Assembly (NCBI RefSeq): GCF_029407905.1
Contig: NC_073632.1
Span: forward strand, 55,724,964 to 55,788,963
Length of the DNA: 64,000 bases
Direction: 5' to 3'
DNA from: Bubalus kerabau
Taxonomy: Eukaryota; Chordata; Mammalia; Artiodactyla; Bovidae
The position numbers and the translations under genes are program-made. This document shows positions 23,433 through 35,954 of the stretch, one piece after another. Each line of letters starts with the position of its first letter. The first letter of the stretch is position 1. Below the pieces are notes generated by a model, which was not told where the DNA came from, did not search any database, and saw only the letters and a list, made by a program, of their open reading frames with translations.

Positions 23433-24389
23433 CACATTCTCAACAAGGTCATAAAATCCTGTGAAAGAGGACCCTTTACAAAGAATTTTGAACTGTTTGT
23501 TGTAATATACTTGATTTCAGTTTTTCAGCATCTAATAGGATGCTTAGCCATGATTCTAATCAGGATGTGAAATACAGAGGGAGACTTGGAAGAAATCTCT
23601 AGATGTCAAGTTGGTTACATGGACATGTCTGGCAATCAGAGAATTATTCTAAGCTCGATATAAATATGAGAGTCACTGAAATCTCATTAGTAACATAAGC
23701 AATGAGGTGGTTGTATAAAATATCCATGGAGGATGAGTGTGTTGAGAAAGAAAGAAGAAAGGCAGAGTCTCTAGATGATTTCTTGATTTTCCTTTCAGTC
23801 CGTAGTTCAATATTAAAAGTTAAAAGACTCACAGTAACCCATGTTTTCTCCCATCTTTCTATATGATCTTATTACTAGCTTAGAATTTAATATTTTATAT
23901 TTTAATAATACTATTTATTTTTAATGTTCAGCTTGACTCTGCTAACATCTCATAATCAGATCTCCAAAACAGCTTTCTTCATCCCTCCAATCATTCTTTT
24001 CCAATAGATTTTTGACTATTAATTAGTACCTTGTTATTTTTTTGAGATGCATTTTTTTCAACAAATATTTATTGGAAGTCTAAGCCTTGAAAATTTTCAA
24101 CAGACACAAAAACAAATAATGTGAAAGAGAACAAGACACAAGATATTGCCTCCTAGCTTCCTATTGAATAATCAGGAAGGATTTGTTCTACTAGTAGACA
24201 TACGATTTCTTTTTGTTTTTTTACTGGAAAAATCAGCAAAGTAAGTCTTTGTGTATTTAGATCCATGAATTTTCCACATCTTAGTGTTGAAGGCTCATAC
24301 ATGTCCTGAAGAGTCATTGGATACTCTTTCAGGAAACACAACTGCAAATATTGTATTTGAAAATCTCGAATTTGAACACATAACTCTTC
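23433..24389. other. Gene-free AT-rich stretch
   Basis: Nothing recognised apart from short AT-rich runs. Confidence 0.45.
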
Positions 24390-24800
24390 TATTCAAAAAC
24401 TTTTAATCCTTCTGACTGTATTAAACATATACAATTCTTTACATGAGCATCAAAGCCTCTAATGAGACAGTCTATGTTAAACTGCCAGTCTTACTCTGGT
24501 CATTCTTTTCCTTGCTCACTGTGCTTTGGTTACACCAGTCTTTTATCCTCCTTGTCTCAGTGTTTCACACATGCTATTTATTTATTTTTATTATTTTATT
24601 TTGTTATTTATTTTAAATTTATTTTATGTTAGAGTGCAGTTGATTTACAATGGTTGTGACCATGCTATTTATTGTTATCCTTTCCTAGAATTTTCAGCTT
24701 TACTCTCTTTTCTTATTCAATTCCAATTTTCATAGTGTAACTTAAAATTTCATTTACTCAAAGACAATCTTTACTCATGAATGTAAATTACACTCTCTGT
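24390..24800 (+). mobile_element. L2 LINE remnant interrupted by a small L1 insertion
   Basis: The order aaaacttttaatccttctga, ttctttacatgagcatcaaa, ttgctcactgtgctttgg and ccttgtctcagtgtttcac resembles the L2 3' region, strongly diverged. A 78-bp L1 piece splits it (annotated separately). Confidence 0.45.
24583..24660 (-). mobile_element. 78-bp L1 3'-end insertion with 13-bp target duplication
   Basis: T-rich sequence is followed by agagtgcagttgatttacaa, the antisense L1 3' end. A perfect CATGCTATTTATT is present at 24570-24582 and 24661-24673, so this is a very short, 5'-truncated retrotransposition product. Confidence 0.7.
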
Positions 24801-25587
24801 TATGTTCTGTACTCACTCTACTGGGTAATTGGTTTTAATATATAATAGTATATTGATCTAATTATTTGTGCAACATTTGCCTATGCATTGTACCATAGCC
24901 TCTATCAGCAAAATCCAATCTCCTTGCTACCTGTCGACTCCTTAGTTAATGGTATACAAGAACTTTTGAGGAAAAATTTGTGGAATTAACATGCTTCAAG
25001 TTATTTTCTTTAGAAGGAAGTCAATCATTAGTCATGATCTATAGACTCTCAACTAGCCTTTACAGAAATATTACTGACACATATGACAAATAGGATTTAA
25101 TTCAGGAAGGACTGAATAATTAACAAAATACAAACATGGCAATGTGGAAGCAAATCCCTAAAACATATCATTATGCACTTGAAGCTGTCATAAATGAATG
25201 ATGTATGTGAGTTCTGTGCCTGTTGCCAATATGGCCATAAGAATATTTTAAAATCTAGTTTTATACTTCCCTTACTGAAATTTAGCTAACTTTAAAAAGT
25301 TATTTGCTTAATTTGTTCAGGCTATAAAATAAAAATTAAATTTTTTTCTGAAAGAAAAGTTTATATATCTCAATAATTGAACACTTACTATGTGAAAGAC
25401 ACTAATGCTAACTCCTAGAAAACTTCAAAAAGAGATCTTAGATACATTTCTACTTGTGAGGAGACCATGAAAAATAAGTAGAAACTTTTGTAGGGGGAGA
25501 ATGAGATAAGAAACTTTCAGGTACAGCAAGCATAGAAAATGAGAAATTTTGCAGCAAAATTATTAATTACTTGGTATGTTTGGAGCA
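24801..25587. other. Gene-free AT-rich stretch
   Basis: Nothing recognised. Confidence 0.45.
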
Positions 25588-25792
25588 TGGCTTCCCAAAT
25601 GACACAGTGGTAAAGAATCTGCCTGCCAAAGCAGAGAACTCCAGAGACTCGGGTTTGATCCCTGAGTTGGGAAGATCCTCTGGATTAGGAAATGGCAGCC
25701 CAGTCCGGTATTCTTGCCTGGAACCTAGCAGGCTACAGTGTGTGGTGTCACCAAGGGTCAGACACGACTGAGTACGCATGCACACACACAAA
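25588..25792 (+). mobile_element. Bov-tA SINE
   Basis: The head ggcttcccaaatgacacagt with ggtttgatccctgagttggg leads into the body, which is missing about 20 bases around aacctagcaggctacag. The end is cacgactgagtacgcatgca. Confidence 0.88.
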
Positions 25793-26489
25793 TTTGGAAC
25801 ACAGAGTTTCTGGGTGCAGAAAGGAAAATGGAGCTAAGAAGACAGTTTAGAATCAGTTTATGTGAGTTCACAATGTCTAAATGGCAAGTCAAAAAGCTAC
25901 TGTTTATGTTGTAGGTTACAGAAAAAACAAAGACTATTTTGCTCTTTGCAGCAAACACATTATTTATCAGCTCTATTTTGTCAAACAAACAAACAAACAA
26001 AAAACAGAAAAAAACTCTATTGGGGGTGTGAGGAGTGAATTAAAAAGCAAAATACTGGAAAAATGGAAAAGCTAGGTAGAAAGTACTTGCAAAATATAAG
26101 TATCCAGCTTCCGTGTGTGCATACACAATGAATTCAAAATATCTGAGGGCATTTACTTGTTTACTTTTGTAGCTCCACCACAAAGTCTGTCCCCGAGGAC
26201 AGAATACAGTTCAGTTGGTATACTGCATCTTTGTAACTTGAACATCAACAGTCTTCAAAATGTAGGTGGAGATCTAGACAAGTGGTAAGGGGAAAGGGAA
26301 ATTTTTAAGTGGAAATCATGATTCAAGCAGCAATTTTAGGAAGACTGAGGAAAAATGAATAAGGTCAAAAGAGGTTGGAAACATTTCCTTTAAAGTCAGG
26401 AAAACACAAAGATGTCTACTGCCACCTAGTATATTCCGCATTGTATCAGAGGTCATAGACAGCTCCATAAGACATGAAGAAATTGAAAA
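25793..26489. other. Gene-free stretch
   Basis: Nothing recognised; a short (CAAA)n run is at 25983-26002. Confidence 0.45.
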
Positions 26490-27800
26490 ACAAAAGGAAG
26501 AGGAAGACATTCATTATTTGCATTTCATGTGGCTGTTTACACAGAAAATCCGAAACAACCTAGAATGAAATATACAGAAATTAAAGGAGAATTTAGCGAG
26601 GTGGTTGAATGTAAGATATATTGAATATAAGCTATATATATATATATATTATACATATATAATCATTTCTATGTACAAGTAACATACAGTATAATAACAA
26701 CATTTTTAAAAAGACATCATTTATAATAGTTACAAAAACTATAATCCCATGGGAATAAATAAGTGTGTGAGAACTATAAGCAAAAGCTGTAAAGGACATT
26801 AAAGACAAATATATGTCTATGAGTAAGAAATAAATTCTTTCCAAATTGATACAAAGATTTGATTTCATTCTGATTAAAGTTCCAATGTGTCTATGTATGT
26901 TTATCTTGAATGGTTGATTTTGAAATTTATGTTATATGACAAGAGATTTCTTAAGATAAAGAATAAGAAAGAATTAAATATAAAATCCAGAAATGGATGG
27001 ATGCTTATAGGAAATCTTAATATGTTCCAGATGGAGTATAACAGACCACTGAGAGAAGACACCATGTAACAAATTTAGGAGTAAAATAGTTATACAGATG
27101 GGGGCGGGGAGAAGCACACATCTGAATTTACTAAAAGTATAAAACAAAGCTAAAATTTTTAGAAAAACACATAGATGAATATGAACAATGATATTTCATT
27201 GTTATCACTAAAGAAAACATTTCTTAAACAGGGTACCCCAAGTACTAACAATAAAGTAACAGAATGATAAATTTGGCAACATTAAGATTAGCAACCTCTT
27301 TTTATCAAACAATCTTTAAGAAAAGTGAAAAATACATCCATAACAAATGGGAGGTGTTTCCAGAAAATAAAATCAAATAACAGATTAGATAACATCAATG
27401 CTATATAGACTTCTGGAAATCATTAAGAAAAGTAATTCAATAGAAACCTTGGTAAAAGACCTGAGTAGCTAAACACTTCAAAGAATGTGAATACACATAG
27501 GGGAAGGTAAAAGTTCTACTAATCAAGAGGAAAATGACAATGACATTTGGCACATTTGAAAAGCAAAATTAAAAAAAAATATGACAGAATCCCAGAGTGT
27601 GAAAGGGAATGGATTATCAGTTTCTCTTACATATTGGTGATTAAGACGTTGATTGGTACAGTGGCTTTGGCAGTGTCGTAGAGCAGAACACTGGCATACC
27701 CTGAGGCTGCTCAGATATGCAAATCCAAGAAAAAGTTCAACAGATCAGTACCAGATGACAATGCAAAAATATACATACTAGCATAATATTCAGCTTAAAA
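26490..27800 (+). mobile_element. Ancient L1 LINE ORF2 remnant
   Basis: Sense L1 ORF2-like sequence is heavily decayed: a ttataatagttacaaaaact stretch followed by a ccatgggaataaataag segment, then ttctttccaaattgatacaa, and a final ttggtacagtggctttggca stretch. A TA microsatellite is at 26634-26650. There are many stops. Confidence 0.55.
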
Positions 27801-28448
27801 AGAAAAAATAAATACCTACTATCTGGACAACAAATTATAGTAGGTGCTGTCAATATTATACAGTAAAAAAAAAAAAAAGGAAAGAGAAAAAGATGAGAAA
27901 GAACTCTTAGAAGAAACATAAAAAAATCTTAGTAATATAAATTCCAGTTTAAAAAGAAAGCTTCAAAACAATAAAATATAAAAAGAAAGCTTCAGAAGAC
28001 ATTCTGGAATGTCATCCTTGTTCTTTCTCTTTCTATTCCTCTGTCTCCCCGGAAATTCTCACTTGCACTGTGTATTGATTGAATAGTGACTAAGAGTTAT
28101 CTGCCCCAGTTCGACTACAGTAATTCTTTAAAAATTTATTTAAGTTCTCCTGTCTGTGGTTTACTTGTCTATAAAGTGATAATAATATTAGCCCTAGCCC
28201 ATAGTGCTACTCAGAGAACTGGAAGAAATAATTCATATAAAATACTTATTATAAATTATGGCAAAAAATATTAGCAACCTTTTCACTAATTATTGAATTT
28301 ATAATGAAATTACGTGAATTTTTGCCTAGTAAATATTTTTAATATTTCTGTCTCTTCTTTAATATTTTTAATATTCTGTCTCTTTCTGTTTATCTTCATA
28401 GCAACCAATCGGGTTTAATCTAAACTAACATAGTATTTTACCCAGACT
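27801..28448. other. Gene-free AT-rich stretch
   Basis: Nothing recognised; a short imperfect repeat (taaaaagaaagcttca) occurs near 27951 and 27980. Confidence 0.45.
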
Positions 28449-28662
28449 GCTTGTGCTCAGTCGCATGAGACTCTTTGCAGCCCTACGGACTGTAGCCCAC
28501 CAGGCTTCTCTGTCCATGGGATTCTCCAAGCAAGAATACTGGAGTGGGTTGTCGTTTCTTCTTCCAGAGCATCTTCCCAACCCAGGGATCAAACCCACAT
28601 CTCCTGAGACTTCTGCAATGCAGATGGATTCTTTACCACTGAGCCACCTGGGAAGCCCATCT
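28449..28662 (-). mobile_element. Bov-tA SINE
   Basis: The reverse complement of Bov-tA is seen: cttgtgctcagtcgcatgag, ggattctccaagcaagaata, cccagggatcaaacccacat and ctgagccacctgggaagccc. Confidence 0.9.
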
Positions 28663-28689
28663 AATTTCCTGTAACCACTGTGGTACCTA

Positions 28690-29725
28690 TGTAAATCACA
28701 CTGCCAATTGAAGCCTGAGTGTTCTTTCCAAAATGCAGATCTTATCCAACAATCTGGTTTCTGCTTAAGAGATGTAAGTGGTTTTCATTGCTCTTTGGAT
28801 AAAGATCAAATTATTAAGGTCACTGATCACCTGGCTAAGGTCCAGCTTTGAACTATATTTTAAATGCATCCTGATACATATCCCTGTGCCTTCACTGTGC
28901 TCATCAACACTGGCTGCCAATCAGTTCCTCAATGCCATGCCCTCTCCTATCACATGACTCTTACATGTACTTTGTCACAGGCGTGTAAAACTTTTTACTA
29001 AGTATGTGTTTCTCATCATTCATATTTCTGCACAATCACCACTTCCTCAGGAAAGTCTACCCCAATTCTCTAGTCTAAGTAAACGTTCTTTTATTATAAG
29101 CTCTCATAAAACACCATACAGTTTCTTGCCATAACCTGTGTGAAAGAGAGTGAAGTGCAGTTATGGGAAGGAACTGTATTGTCAGAGAAAAACTTAGGTA
29201 AAGTTATGGTATCATATTTTGCATGTGGGACATCACCACCCTGAGTAACAGGATGACGATAATGGTCTAATAGAGTTTACATCTCAGTTTTTGCTCTACA
29301 GACCTGGAAGAATCCTACTTTGTGCCATGGTTTGAAGCCAACAGAAGCTATGTAGTCCTGGGAAGAAGACACAAACCAGTAGTGTGTTTCATGATACCAA
29401 TAAATGCTTCCCTGTGCATCCTTTATACATATAATCCAAGTTTTCACATTTCCAAGTATTAAACTCTACCACTTGATATCAAGTGAGTGAACTTTCATCA
29501 TTCATCTGAATCTGACAGAAAGGAACGCTTCTTGGTGACAGCACTTTTCAGATTGTATTTATATATTTAACACATTTGATTAAGGTCAATCTCCTCTTCT
29601 AGACTTCGGGTTTCCAAAGTAAGCACCATGTCTCTTTTTGATTATATTGCATACCCAGCATCTAACACAAATCTTAGTTTATAATGTAGATTCAATAATT
29701 ATTAAATATAAACAAATGGGTGCAT
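28690..29725 (+). mobile_element. L2 LINE remnant
   Basis: The L2 3' region is in order: ttcattgctctttggataaa, actgatcacctggctaaggt, ttcctcaatgccatgccct, and near 29620 accatgtctctttttgatta with cccagcatctaacacaaat and ttcaataattattaaat. The middle (about 29100-29560) is unrelated or too diverged. Confidence 0.6.
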
Positions 29726-30226
29726 GTTTAATTGATTCATGATAGTGGGGCAGAGAGTAACAAGTCAACTCTAATCAAGGTGTCTGGGTTTTTACAGAAT
29801 GAGAAAGAATATCTTGGGAATCAAAGGAATGGTTAGTGTAAGCTAGGTCTTTGTCTATAACTAAATGAAAGGTATTCTGCAAAGAAATTACCAAATGCTT
29901 CTTCCTTTGTTGACTGAGGACAAAAGATGTCCCTTCAAGTCTGTTTATACACTTTAAAAGTAATAGAACCCCTAGACACATGGCTGCCTACATTAGTCTA
30001 TTTCCAATCCTACCTTGCAGCTAAGTGTGAACATATCATTATTTCTGCCACCTTAATGTACAACTTGTGGTATGTATCCTTACAAGGAAGGCACAAGACC
30101 TTTTAAATTTCCTTTTGTTCTTCCTCCTGGTGGAAATGTGATTATAGTGGCTGAAGCTACAGTATTTATTCTAAAGTATTAATATATGAAAACCCTAGAT
30201 TATGAGCTGAGATACAAGGCTATAAT
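29726..30226. other. Gene-free stretch
   Basis: Nothing recognised. Confidence 0.4.
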
Positions 30227-30430
30227 TGTTGTTGTTTAGTCACTCAGTCACGTCTGACTCTTTTGTGACTACATGTAGCCTGCCAGGCTCTTCTGTCCAT
30301 GGGATTTCCCAGGCAAGAATACTGGAGGGGGCTGCCATTTCCTTCTCCGTGGGATCTTCCCAACCCAGGGATCAAACCTGCATCTCCAGCATTAGGTGGA
30401 ATCTTTACTGCTGAGCCACCAAGGAAGCCC
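30227..30430 (-). mobile_element. Bov-tA SINE
   Basis: Minus-strand element from ttgttgttgtttagtcactc through gggatcttcccaacccaggg to ctgagccaccaaggaagccc. Confidence 0.9.
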
Positions 30431-31767
30431 TGATATACAAGGTATATGTTAAAATGTAATTTAAATAGTGTGGAAAGAGCATTGTGTAGTGTGTCTTTTA
30501 TTTCCCTTTTTAACTGATGAATTTTGACCAAGGTGAGTGGAATTTATGATTTTAGATTTTTCAGTATATCAATGATATTAGATTAGATATTAAGCTCTAC
30601 AGACTGACCTTAAGGTTAACTAATTGGTAATTGAGAGTGTTATATTTTTGATGATGTGATATTATAGAAATATCTAGTTGAAAGGTATGAAAATAGCTAT
30701 TCTCCTTTGTAAAGAGGCAGGGATATATTTGTTTATTTTTTAAATTACATTCAATAAATGTGAAAGCACAGTATTGTGTAAGGCAGTACATTAAAGTGGA
30801 TTCTTAATATCTTACAGTCCATCATGGTTTGCTTAGAAAGTGTTCCTTATCTACTATATAACATGTTTCTTGAGCTTTGTAAAGTAGAAGTTGGAATGTT
30901 TTGAATTAGACCTAAGCCTTTGGGGTATAAATTACATTGGATTCCAAATTTAGCATTATTTGACAAGCACAAGGGGGGAATTAAAATCTTCTCCACCTCA
31001 GAAATATTATTGGGATCTATTTTGTGAAATTCATTTGTATTGTAAAAGTATCCCCTTTAAAAAAAAGTATCCCCTTTACATATTGAGTTAGAAAAAGCAT
31101 TCAGTAAGAAGAAAACATGGGCAATATTACATTCTTTACAATGATAAGAGCAAAGTCTGTTCTACCTCCATTATCTTTGAACCAGAGTAATTCTGGTTTT
31201 TATTTGCTTCTATCCTGGATTTCTGCACAATATTTTCTTTAAAGACAGGGTTCTTGATCAAAATAAGAGTGAAGAGTTGAGTGCATGTATCAAAAATTGC
31301 TCCCTACTCAACCATAAAAATTACAGTAGAGAGTTTTTTATTTTTTTAAGTATTAAACTCCAAGAATAAAGTGAACAAGAAAGGTGAAAGTTTCAACAAC
31401 ATTTTTGGAAGGAGAAAAGCATATGAACACATGATGGGTAATCAAGCAGACTAGAAAAAGTAGAATTCCATGTGGTCAGTGTGAAAAGCTGTGAACCAAT
31501 AGGATGACATCACAGAATCCTCCAAGGCACAGGACCTAGCTGTGCAATGTGCATTAATAACTGATAATGCAGGAGAGCAAATACAACAAGGAGAGCCTCT
31601 TGAATGTAGTTGGAAAACAGTGGATCCTTGTATTCTTTTCCTTCTTCTCCCCTGCAAGACCATTCTTCAACCCATCAAAGTAATAAGGAATTATTCTCAA
31701 AAGGGAAAAAAAGGAAGGACTCCAGACTGGAATATGCTAGGTTCAGTTGAAAGCCTGAATGCTAAAT
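30431..31767. other. Gene-free stretch
   Basis: No gene is seen. A short duplication, gtatcccctttaa/c, is at 31048 and 31067. The part at 31450-31740 is less AT-rich but not identified. Confidence 0.45.
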
Positions 31768-31922
31768 TTTATTTTTTTATTTTTTTTCATTTATTTATTT
31801 TTTTATTTTTTATTTCTTTTTTAATTTAGTTATTTTAATTAGAGGCTAATTACTTTACAATATTGTGTTGGTTTTGCCATACATCAACATGAATCCGCCA
31901 CAGGTGTACATGTGTTCACCAG
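31768..31922 (-). mobile_element. L1-BT 3' end, strongly 5'-truncated
   Basis: A T-rich tract is followed by tttaattagaggctaattac, tttacaatattgtgttggtt and ttgccatacatcaacatgaa. This is the antisense 3' end of the ruminant L1-BT family. Confidence 0.85.
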
Positions 31923-31992
31923 TGACCTAGATCTCCTTGCATTTATGTTATGACTTTGTGTTGTGTCAAATTTGAATTATATGTATGCTTAT

Positions 31993-32290
31993 TAGTGCTC
32001 AGTCACTCAATCATGTCTGACTCTTTGTGACCCTTGGACTATAGCCCACCAGGCTCCTGTGTCCATGGGATTCTTCAGGCAAGAATACTAAAGTTGGTTG
32101 CCCTTTCCTCCTCCAGGGGATCTTCCCGACCCAGGAATTGAACCCTCATCTTTAATGTCTTCTGCACTAGCAGGCGGGTTCTTTACTCCTGCTGCTGCTG
32201 CTGCTGCTGCTAAGTCGCTTCAGTCGTGTCTGACTCTGTGCGACCCCATAGACGGCAGCCCACCAGGCTCCCCCTGAGCCACCTGATAAT
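31993..32290 (-). mobile_element. Bov-tA SINE split by a partial ART2A insertion
   Basis: The minus-strand Bov-tA (agtgctcagtcactcaatca to ggcgggttctttact) is cut at about 32190 by (TGC)n plus taagtcgcttcagtcgtgtc, ending ccaccaggctccc at about 32272. The outer SINE resumes as ctgagccacctg. Confidence 0.88.
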
Positions 32291-33426
32291 AAGTGACCTT
32301 AGTCATTCTGAATGCAGAAAGTAGCGATCTCAAGAGCTCTTAACCAGTGATTAGCAGAACACTGGCAGTTGAGGCTTAATTTCCAGGAAGAAAATTAAAA
32401 GATACTCCTGGGGGAATCAAAGGAAAGATCCAAAGATAGGGATGTTTCAAAGGATTGATTAATACATAGTCCATCTAGACTTATCTGTGGTAAAACTCTA
32501 ACTAGATGCAAAGTCTCCCCTACCCTGTTGTGTACATAGAACCCCCAAATCAGACTTTAGTTCCCTTTTCTTAATCATTAACAGGTTGTGAAGAATTAAC
32601 AAGCATCTGAAGAAAAGCTCTAATACAGAAGATAGAAATCCAAACAAGCATATGGAAAAATGCAACTGGGAAAAAAAACAACAACAAACTGAGGTCTTTT
32701 CCGGAAGAAGGAAATGTCTTAAGATTACTGTTACTTGCTTCAAACATATAAGAGAAATTATTACATTCATAAAATAAGAATTCATAGAAATTAAAATAAT
32801 TTGGTAGAAATGAAAAAACTCAATTCGGTAATTTGGAATATAAAGATGACAGAAATGAGAAATAGGAAAGCAAATCTTATAGATGTACACTCAGGAGTTC
32901 AGTAGCTCCAATATTTTAGGGTAATCTGGACAATCAGAAGAAAAAAAATTTAAGAGAGAATAAAAAAAAAAATCACAAAGAATTGGAGATCTGAATGCCT
33001 TCACATTTGTACAGGGTGAGTTGGAAGTAAGAAAACAGTGAAAGAAGGTTTTCAAATTTATCTAAGAAAATTATTTTCAACTTAGAATTAGACACCCCCA
33101 AAAAACTATTATTTATATGAGAGTAGAATAAAAGCATTTTTTAGACTGGAATATCAAAAAAGGACCTCTGAGGTAGTCCTTCTTTATAATTCATCAAAAT
33201 TAGAGATAAACCTAGGAAAGGGAGAACATCTGTTAGAAGCAACAGGGGATCCAACATGGTAGAGAAATTAAGGAAATCCCCAGAAGGCAAGAAAATAGAG
33301 AAATCTCTCTATAATGATTGTGCTGCAAACAGAAAGGGCTGTCTGAGAGTGAGTCAATAGTATAGCAATAGGATTCAAATTACAGATACACTCAAGACCT
33401 TCAAGCCAGGTTCTCCCTGCCATTGT
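32291..33426. other. Gene-free stretch
   Basis: Nothing recognised. A-rich runs are at 32940-32975. Confidence 0.45.
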
Positions 33427-33640
33427 GCCTGTGTGCATGCTCAGTCACTCAGTTGTGTCTGACTCTGCCACCCTATGGACTGCATCCCGTTAGGCTCATC
33501 TGTCCATGAGATTCTCCAGGCAAGAATACTGGAGTGGGTTGCCGTTTCCTACTCCAGGGGATCTTCCTGACCTAGGGATCAAACCCACGACTCCTGAGTC
33601 ACCTTCATTGGTAGGCAGATTCTTTACCCCTGAGCCAACT
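33427..33640 (-). mobile_element. Bov-tA SINE
   Basis: Minus-strand element from gtgcctgtgtgcatgctcag through ggggatcttcctgacctagg to ctttacccctgagccaactg. Confidence 0.9.
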
Positions 33641-34201
33641 GCCATTTTACCATCTTTTAAACTGAGGACAAAATTCCTAAGTGAGCCTGGCCCATATTGT
33701 TTTCCATACCCTACTTGCCTTGATCAGAAACAAATGAAGTTATTTCTGTACATTTCATGCTCTCTTTCCTGAAAGAGCTGGGCACTCTCTTATCTCTATT
33801 AAAGTATTCTGCTTATATTTACACCTCAGTGTTGGAAGTGACTGTCAGTAAGCCTAGTCTTGGAATAGAATAGCCCACTCCCAGTGACAATCTTTGGTGC
33901 ACACTACAGCCTGATGCTATGATTCTATTGTACATCTGATGCCATGATTCCCTTTATACATATGCATTGTACACAATTGGCTGTATTCATATTTCATAAT
34001 AAACAAACATTTAGAAGCATTGTGCTAAAATTCTTTAAAAACATTATTGTTTAGTACAAAAACTCATTTAATAATAACAAGAAACTTATTCTTAAAAATA
34101 TACAACTGAAGTGAAAAATATTTGAAAGATTTTAATTTATAAAATATCCTTATCCATTTTACATGTTTGTGAAATAGAATCTATTCCCTTGGTGCTCCCA
34201 T
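33641..34201. other. Gene-free AT-rich stretch
   Basis: Nothing recognised. Confidence 0.4.
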
Positions 34202-34214
34202 AATTATTAGGGTT

Positions 34215-34347
34215 GCTGCTGCTGCTGCTAAGTCGCTTCAGTCGTGTCCGACTCTGTGCGACCCCATAGACGGCAGCCCACCAGGCTCCCCCGTCTCTGG
34301 GATTCTCCAGGCAAGAACGCTGGAGTGGGTTGCCATTTCCTTCTCCA
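34215..34347 (-). mobile_element. Partial ART2A-type SINE with 13-bp target duplication
   Basis: It begins (TGC)n taagtcgcttcagtcgtgtc and ends ccatttccttctcca. A perfect AATTATTAGGGTT flanks it at 34202-34214 and 34348-34360. Low divergence from the other copies and the clean duplication suggest a young insertion. Confidence 0.92.
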
Positions 34348-35954
34348 AATTATTAGGGTTATTCAGTTGTAAATATATAAATATATCTCTGGCATTCTCA
34401 TAGCTGTTAGGATTAATTATCTATGAAATATACTGAATATAAATCCTTGCTGTTTTCATCTGATTAGCATTATTTAGCGGGGATATGTATAAATATATCC
34501 TCCCGCAGTGTTCCATAGTGGCTAGAGTCATTTATTTGTGATGTATGTAGCTCCACTGATTACCTGGAGTCATCGGGTTATGTTGTCAACTAGAACAGGC
34601 ATTTCTTCTTTTTCTTACCATTTGAGTGGTAGACACTGGAAAATAATCTTATGCCAATACACTGCCTTTCCACAGAGAAGAGATGTTCTTTCACTGGTTG
34701 AAATTATTTTGAAAGTAACCAAATTTTAATAAAATTAAGAATAGTACTTCATATATGTATAAGTACACAATGAATAGAGCAATATCTATTTTGGCAGTAA
34801 TGTAGAAACCTTTCAGAAAATGGATAAAAATTGAATATCATACATCATTTTTATATTCTAAATAAACTTTGGAGTTAAAATACAGCAGAATCTTTTATAC
34901 TTTTTGAATTTTTTAAGTTAATTCTTAAATTATCAGATCATACCAAAGATATAAATAATTATTCCAGACTATTTAAAAACTAGTCATCATTTTCTGCCTA
35001 TTAAGTGTGTAATATAATGAAGAATTGAAATTTAAAAGTGCTTTAAAATCTTATTAGAACCTAATTGAGTAAAAGCTTAATATTCAGACCTAAATCTGAA
35101 TATTTTATGAGCTATGTTATTTGAGGTTATTTACCAATACAAAAAAAAAAATGTTGAGATTTGTAACAGCAACTTGTGCAACTTCCTAAAATTAAATTTT
35201 GGGACGTAATTGTCCTTGAAATATAAAATTTAACTTAACCCTGACACTAGAAATTTTGAAAACACTTAGAAATTGAATTTTTAAGTAATGGCTATTAGAA
35301 ATTTATGGTTTTGGTTTTTTTTTTTTTTTTTCTGGATAGGAGTTCTAGTTAAAATGAGGTGTGTTTTTTTTTTTTTAATTTATTGTTGATATTGAGCCTA
35401 TCTCTTCCTCTCCCTTTGCTGAATTAATTATCAATGTGCAATGAATTCTTAAATTGGACATGAGTTGAACTTCACATATAATATCATAATCACTACACTG
35501 TCTTAAAAAACACTATGGATATAATCAATGTCCACTCACAAGAGCTAAGGTCAGGACTGTATCCTCTAAAGCTGTTCCTTTTCACGTTTGAACTGTCCTA
35601 AGCCTGAAGATTACATTTTATATTCTGGTCCAGCTTTTAGCCTGATCTTTCTTCTTCTTTTGTCCAGGCAGTTTTGAAGTGGTCATCCTTGATGACCTGG
35701 AAGGATTCAGGAAGTGAACTTCCCTTCATGCAAACAACAAATAGTGCGCTCATTTACCCATATTAGAGAAAAATGAAAGTCAAAGCTGAAAGTAAAATGG
35801 ACATAATTTTAATGATTTTTTAAATTTTGTGCATTGGATTCAAACAGCAAACTGTGTGCACTCAACTGTTATCACAATGTTGTCAAGAGGTCTGTGTCTT
35901 TTACCATTTTACACACAATTGTTCATTACAGTATGTTATCAGCCTCGTGGAAAC
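34348..35954. other. Gene-free AT-rich stretch, free of SINEs and LINEs
   Basis: No gene is recognised. T runs occur at 35315-35332 and 35366-35378. It lies downstream of the inferred GRIK2 3' end. Confidence 0.5.

Noticed and set aside
27655..27725. A stretch resembling the 5' end of U4 or another snRNA (ctttggcagtgtcgtag)
   Set aside because: The flanking sequence fits decayed L1 ORF2, where a ttggtacag...tttggcagt segment is expected. No snRNA body follows.
28449..28662. tRNA-like heads in the SINEs as possible tRNA genes
   Set aside because: All are tRNA-Glu-derived SINE heads with mutated boxes and SINE bodies attached, so none was called a tRNA gene.
32498..32890. A 130-codon open frame on the minus strand with hydrophobic stretches
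   Set aside because: Rich in F, I, L and C from A/T-rich DNA; no family resemblance, no codon bias and no splice context. I see no reason to call it a gene.
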